A stretch of 15,687 nt of DNA, taken from DASYAE01 sp036501535. Lineage in GTDB: Bacteria > Actinomycetota > Actinomycetes > Streptomycetales > Catenulisporaceae. Shown here piece after piece: positions 14,001 to 15,687 of this stretch. The stretch lies in contig DASYAE010000156.1 of NCBI GenBank assembly GCA_036501535.1, forward strand, positions 1-15,687. Direction: 5' to 3'. The position numbers and the translations under genes were made by a program. The notes under the pieces were generated by a model, which saw only the letters and a program-made list of their open reading frames with translations, was not told where the DNA came from and ran no database searches. Each line of letters begins with the position of its first letter. Within the stretch, counting starts at the first letter, position 1.

Positions 14001-15336
14001 TCTTTTGGCACCTACAGGAACTATCGGCTTCATGATGGACGTGGACACCACGGGCATCGAGCCGGACCTGGCACTGGTGAAGTTCAAGAAGCTGGTCGGC
14101 GGCGGCTCGATGCAGATCGTGAACAACACCGTGCCGCGAGCCCTGCGCAAGCTCGGCTACCACGAGGAGCAGATCGAGGCGGTGGTCGAGTACATCGCCG
14201 AGCATGGCCACGTGGTCGACGCACCCGGCCTCAAGCGGTCGCACTACGAGGTCTTCGACTGCGCGATGGGCGACCGCTCGATCGCCCCGATGGGCCACGT
14301 GAAGATGATGGCCGCGGTCCAGCCGCACCTGTCCGGCGCGATCAGCAAGACGGTCAACATGCCGGAGTCGGCCACCGTCGAGGAGATCGAGGAGATCTAC
14401 TTCCAGGGCTGGAAGCTGGGTCTCAAGGCACTGGCAATCTACCGGAACAACTGCAAGGTCGGCCAGCCGCTGCAGGATGCCAAGGGCGCGAAGCGGGCTG
14501 CGGCGGCCGAGGCGAAGGCGGCTGAGGCGGGAACCGCGGTCGCAGCCGCAGCAACTGCCGCGCCAGCGCGGGAGGTCGTGGTCGAGTACAAGCCGGTCCG
14601 CAAGCGCCTGCCGAAGAACCGCCCGGGCAGTACCACCTCGTTCTCGGTCGGCGGCGCCGAGGGATACATGATCTCCAATTCCTACCCGGACGACGGCCTC
14701 GGCGAGCTGTTCCTCAAGATGTCGAAGCAGGGCTCGACCCTGGCCGGCATGATGGACGCGTTCTCCATCGCCATCTCGGTCGGCCTGCAGTACGGCGTGC
14801 CGCTGGAGACCTTCGTCGCGAAGTTCACCAACATGCGCTTCGAGCCGGCGGGCCTGACCGACGACCCGGACGTGCGGATGGCCCAGTCGATCCTCGACTA
14901 CATCTTCCGCCGGCTGGCCCTGAACCACCTGCCGTTCGACGTGCGCGCCGACTACGGCATCTACTCCGCCACCGAGCGCCAGCGCCAGGTGGAGACCGGC
15001 TCCTACCTCCCGCTGGACGACGACGCCGACCTCACCGAGATCGCCCAGTCAGCGCCGATAGAGGACCGCGTCCCGAAGTCCGGCCCGTCCAAGGACGGGG
15101 GCGGCAGGGCGGCCACCGCCGACCGCGGCCGCGCGTCGGATGACCCCGCCCGCTCCACCAGTGCCGCCCCGCAGGCCGCCGTCCCGACCCGGGCCGGCTC
15201 CTCGATGGAGGTCCTCGAGGCCAAGGTCGGGCACGCGGCCGACGCTCCGCTCTGCATGACCTGCGGCACCAAGATGCGCCCGGCCGGCAGCTGCTACGCC
15301 TGCGAGGGCTGCGGCTCGACGAGCGGCTGCAGCTGA
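11068..15336 (+). CDS. nrdJ: Vitamin B12-dependent (class II) ribonucleotide reductase, intein-containing precursor
   Basis: Reduces ribonucleotides to deoxyribonucleotides using adenosylcobalamin, without needing oxygen. The open frame begins at GTG 10963, but ATG 11068 gives the family-like MTETISGSAR opening and has GGGAAG 10 bases upstream; ATG 11050 is possible. The precursor has 1422 residues. Residues 385-781 are an intein; the spliced enzyme would have 1025. Catalytic features: redox Cys179 (SACFILAVDD), radical Cys782 (CSEYM, first residue after the intein) and partner Cys793 (SSCNLASLN), 11 apart as in class II enzymes; LAPTGTIGF phosphate loop; MPESAT near the barrel end; a cysteine-rich C-terminal tail (CMTC at 1396-1399, then Cys1409, 1412, 1415 and 1420) that re-reduces the active site. 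An Ala/Lys/Glu-rich insert at about 14487-14570 and a Ser/Ala/Pro linker at about 15060-15200 make it longer than usual. It is probably co-transcribed with nrdR. Confidence 0.96.
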   Translation: MTETISGSARKAAHAGGPHPQGKQPGAGGGARQAGAPTRGGLKIGRIFTKPGVHPYDEVEWERRDVVMTNWRDGSVNFEQLGVEFPAFWSANAANIVTTKYFRGAQGTDQREWSLKQVVDRVVKTYRKAGEEFGYFAGPEDAEVFEHELTHALVHQVFSFNSPVWFNVGTQSVQQVSACFILAVDDTMDSILNWYREEGLIFKGGSGAGLNLSRIRSSRELLSSGGNASGPVSFMRGADASAGTIKSGGATRRAAKMVVLDVDHPDVREFVWTKAREEDKIRVLRDAGFDMDLGGADITSVQYQNANNSVRVNDAFMQAVEEGKAFDLLARGDNSVIDTIDAKDLFRQMAQAAWECADPGIQYDGTINAWHTNPNTGRISASNPCFPADQKVVTDKGLIPIGDLVRRAADGESFAVYTNDLTSESEPAARIVATSPVRYMVTGTKEILKLRFSDGSELRCTPNHRLWTANRGWVRAEELTDQDRVVRSFHHAARSAASWQLPEVAFEAAAQVRSDGAVVLPEKWDEELAHYLGWLVGDGCLTDSAAVTVYGSETEQTEIMPRHKALLDRLVGYDLKPSLQKNGTYQLRACRAGVRAFFGALGISSGRSPDKRLPRTVFEAPEEALTAFLRGLFDADGCVVNQVVKGTRYVGLGSRSAGMLREVQEVLASLGIASRVYKTGQKTDSFTYERKDGTVVSYSSDSPSYDLRISGRSIRDFAARIGFGHPEKAAKLGALLQNHAFYDKDESVTLSSRESDGFETTYNLTEPRNHSYIVSGVTVANCSEYMSLDNSSCNLASLNLMKFLRDADAAGQETAQETAGAGRPSFDTETFAKMVELVITAMDISISFADFPTEPITKTTRDFRQLGIGYANLGALLMATGHAYDSDGGRAIAAAVTALMSGTAYKRSAELAAVVGPYAGYAANAEPHTAVMRKHAAATDAIEALEPFDAEIKTAAQAAWTAGIETGLRNGWRNAQASLLAPTGTIGFMMDVDTTGIEPDLALVKFKKLVGGGSMQIVNNTVPRALRKLGYHEEQIEAVVEYIAEHGHVVDAPGLKRSHYEVFDCAMGDRSIAPMGHVKMMAAVQPHLSGAISKTVNMPESATVEEIEEIYFQGWKLGLKALAIYRNNCKVGQPLQDAKGAKRAAAAEAKAAEAGTAVAAAATAAPAREVVVEYKPVRKRLPKNRPGSTTSFSVGGAEGYMISNSYPDDGLGELFLKMSKQGSTLAGMMDAFSIAISVGLQYGVPLETFVAKFTNMRFEPAGLTDDPDVRMAQSILDYIFRRLALNHLPFDVRADYGIYSATERQRQVETGSYLPLDDDADLTEIAQSAPIEDRVPKSGPSKDGGGRAATADRGRASDDPARSTSAAPQAAVPTRAGSSMEVLEAKVGHAADAPLCMTCGTKMRPAGSCYACEGCGSTSGCS
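12220..13410 (+). mobile_element. Intein with LAGLIDADG homing endonuclease inside nrdJ
   Basis: A 397-residue protein intron that excises itself after translation. It starts with the nucleophile Cys385 (CFPADQKVVTDKG, block A), has block B TPNH at 461-464, LAGLIDADG-type motifs YLGWLVGDG (531-539) and LRGLFDADG (629-637) with acidic Asp538 and Asp636 kept, a block F region TTYNLTEPRNHSYIVSG, and ends at Asn781. The +1 extein residue is Cys782. Flanks join as ISASNP and CSEYMSLDNSSCNL, restoring an ordinary class II active site. The penultimate residue is Ala780, not the usual His. Codon use is less extreme than in the host gene: 7 of 20 codons in 12661-12720 end in A or T. The insertion point is close to that of the known NrdJ-1 intein (after Asn-Pro). 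Both splicing and nuclease parts look complete. Confidence 0.95.
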
Positions 15337-15402
15337 TTTTGCGCCAAGTTGCAGCCGATACAACATTCGACTTCAGAAGGCTGACGGCATAACTGCTGGT
15401 CA

Positions 15403-15434
15403 GTGGGGCGTCAGCGTCGGTACTGACGTCCCAC
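15403..15434 (+). terminator. Strong hairpin, probable nrdJ transcription terminator
   Basis: GTGGGGCGTCAG pairs with CTGACGTCCCAC over 12 positions with one G-U pair and an 8-base loop (CGTCGGTA). It lies 67 bp after the nrdJ stop. No T run follows, as is common for actinobacterial I-shaped terminators. Confidence 0.65.
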
Positions 15435-15477
15435 TCCAGCGGGCTATCGAAGGCAGCCGCCAGCGTCATAGGTAATC

Positions 15478-15502
15478 GCAACAATGTTGCTTTAGATGCA
15501 AC
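15478..15502. repeat. GCAAC / GTTGC / GCAAC alternating inverted repeat
   Basis: GCAAC (15478-15482), GTTGC (15486-15490) and GCAAC (15498-15502): the middle arm can pair with either side (spacers 3 and 7 bases). Its place 40-64 bp before the next start suggests an operator or a leader RNA switch for that gene. Confidence 0.4.
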
Positions 15503-15527
15503 GACGTCTAGGTCGGGGTGGACCCCT

Positions 15528-15534
15528 GAGAGGA
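15528..15534 (+). promoter_or_regulatory. Ribosome binding site of the right-edge ATPase gene
   Basis: GAGAGGA stands 7 bases before ATG 15542 and supports that start. Confidence 0.6.
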
Positions 15535-15541
15535 CCGTCCG

Positions 15542-15687
15542 ATGTGGCTGGAATCCGTGGAGGTTGGACACTTCCGCAACTTCACCGATGAGCAGGTTAT
15601 GTCGGTGGAGCGCGATGTCACCTGCCTTATCGGGAAGAACGAGTCGGGCAAGACAACCATCCTTAAGGCACTTCATCGCCTGAACCC
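15542..15687 (+). CDS. OLD-like/AAA family ATPase, 3' partial (cut by window end)
   Basis: Only the first 48 residues are visible. They read like the start of an SMC/ABC-type AAA ATPase of the OLD nuclease group: MWLESVEVGHFRNF (short strand, then the F-R-N-F typical of RecF/OLD proteins) followed by VTCLIGKNESGKTTILKAL, whose GKNESGKT is a Walker A motif. Members commonly carry a C-terminal TOPRIM nuclease and occur in anti-phage systems such as Gabija (GajA), but the nuclease part lies outside the window, so function is open; RecF-like or other AAA proteins are alternatives. Twelve of 48 codons end in A or T, more than in the neighbouring genes, which together with the less GC-rich upstream region suggests later acquisition. 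Confidence 0.75.
   Translation, partial: MWLESVEVGHFRNFTDEQVMSVERDVTCLIGKNESGKTTILKALHRLN

Larger units (their letters stand above)
15337..15541. other. Intergenic region after nrdJ, lower GC, inverted repeats
   Basis: No gene supported. It holds the nrdJ terminator-like hairpin, a three-armed GCAAC/GTTGC set (15478-15502), and GGGG-TGGA-CCCC (15515-15526) just before the next ribosome binding site. Base composition shifts here, a possible edge of acquired DNA. Confidence 0.5.

Noticed and set aside
12889..14928. Long open frame on the minus strand opposite nrdJ (679 codons)
   Set aside because: It is antisense to strongly conserved NrdJ and intein sequence, its product is repetitive Arg/Val/Leu/Asp-rich and matches no family; long antisense frames are expected in DNA with very high third-position GC.
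15032..15676. Minus-strand open frame spanning the nrdJ end, the intergenic region and the ATPase start
   Set aside because: It crosses three differently organised segments, is antisense to the Walker A region and conserved Cys-rich tail, and has no recognisable domain.
1..15687. CRISPR arrays, tRNA or rRNA genes, insertion sequences
   Set aside because: No regularly spaced long repeats, no cloverleaf-like or rRNA-like sequence and no transposase were seen; the only mobile element supported is the intein.

Overview
The window is very GC-rich DNA with a strong preference for G or C at third codon positions, short ATGA/GTGA gene overlaps, GTG and TTG starts, and an SOS-box style of CGAAC-N4-GTTCG. 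Together with the protein families present (DUF664 protein, actinobacterial-type LexA, an nrdR-nrdJ pair, an XPD-like DinG helicase) this points to an actinobacterium, probably near Streptomyces or Catenulisporales; genus and species cannot be fixed from the sequence alone.

Layout. (1) Positions 2-5769: four same-strand, overlapping genes of an NRPS-independent siderophore (NIS) operon, in the order NIS synthetase (5' end cut by the window) - GNAT acyltransferase - FAD-dependent N-monooxygenase - second NIS synthetase. That is the gene order rhbC-rhbD-rhbE-rhbF of rhizobactin 1021 and resembles aerobactin/schizokinen logic: an amine is N-hydroxylated, N-acylated to a hydroxamate, and two copies are joined to a citrate-like backbone by two synthetases. 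(2) 5781-8084: a DinG/Rad3-like helicase with an intact Fe-S cysteine set, possibly from a leaderless promoter. (3) 8133-8657 (minus): a DUF664/DinB-superfamily protein. (4) 8794-9810 (minus): LexA with an unusually long N-terminus and hinge. (5) 9811-10397: a 587-bp divergent intergenic region with three SOS-box-like sites, a perfect inverted repeat made of their inner halves, a perfect hairpin, and tandem NrdR boxes next to a plausible promoter. (6) 10398-15336: nrdR and nrdJ, the repressor and the B12-dependent class II ribonucleotide reductase. nrdJ carries an in-frame 397-residue intein with a LAGLIDADG homing endonuclease, inserted immediately before the radical-forming cysteine. (7) 15337-15541: an intergenic region of lower GC with a strong hairpin. 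(8) 15542 to the window end: the start of an OLD-like AAA ATPase gene, possibly a nuclease or defence gene.

How it works together. The middle and right parts form a DNA-damage and dNTP-supply neighbourhood: LexA represses the SOS response, DinG unwinds damaged or structured DNA, and NrdR senses nucleotide state and controls NrdJ. NrdJ cannot be active until its intein is spliced out, because splicing is what joins the catalytic cysteine to its proper context. The siderophore operon is a separate functional unit.

The most notable observations are the intein placed on the radical cysteine with an unusual penultimate alanine, the 5-residue repeat linker at the front of the second NIS synthetase that overlaps the monooxygenase gene, and the clustered LexA half-sites upstream of lexA. 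I found no clear evidence of a wholly new multi-gene system; the truncated ATPase at the right edge is the place where an unknown defence system could begin.
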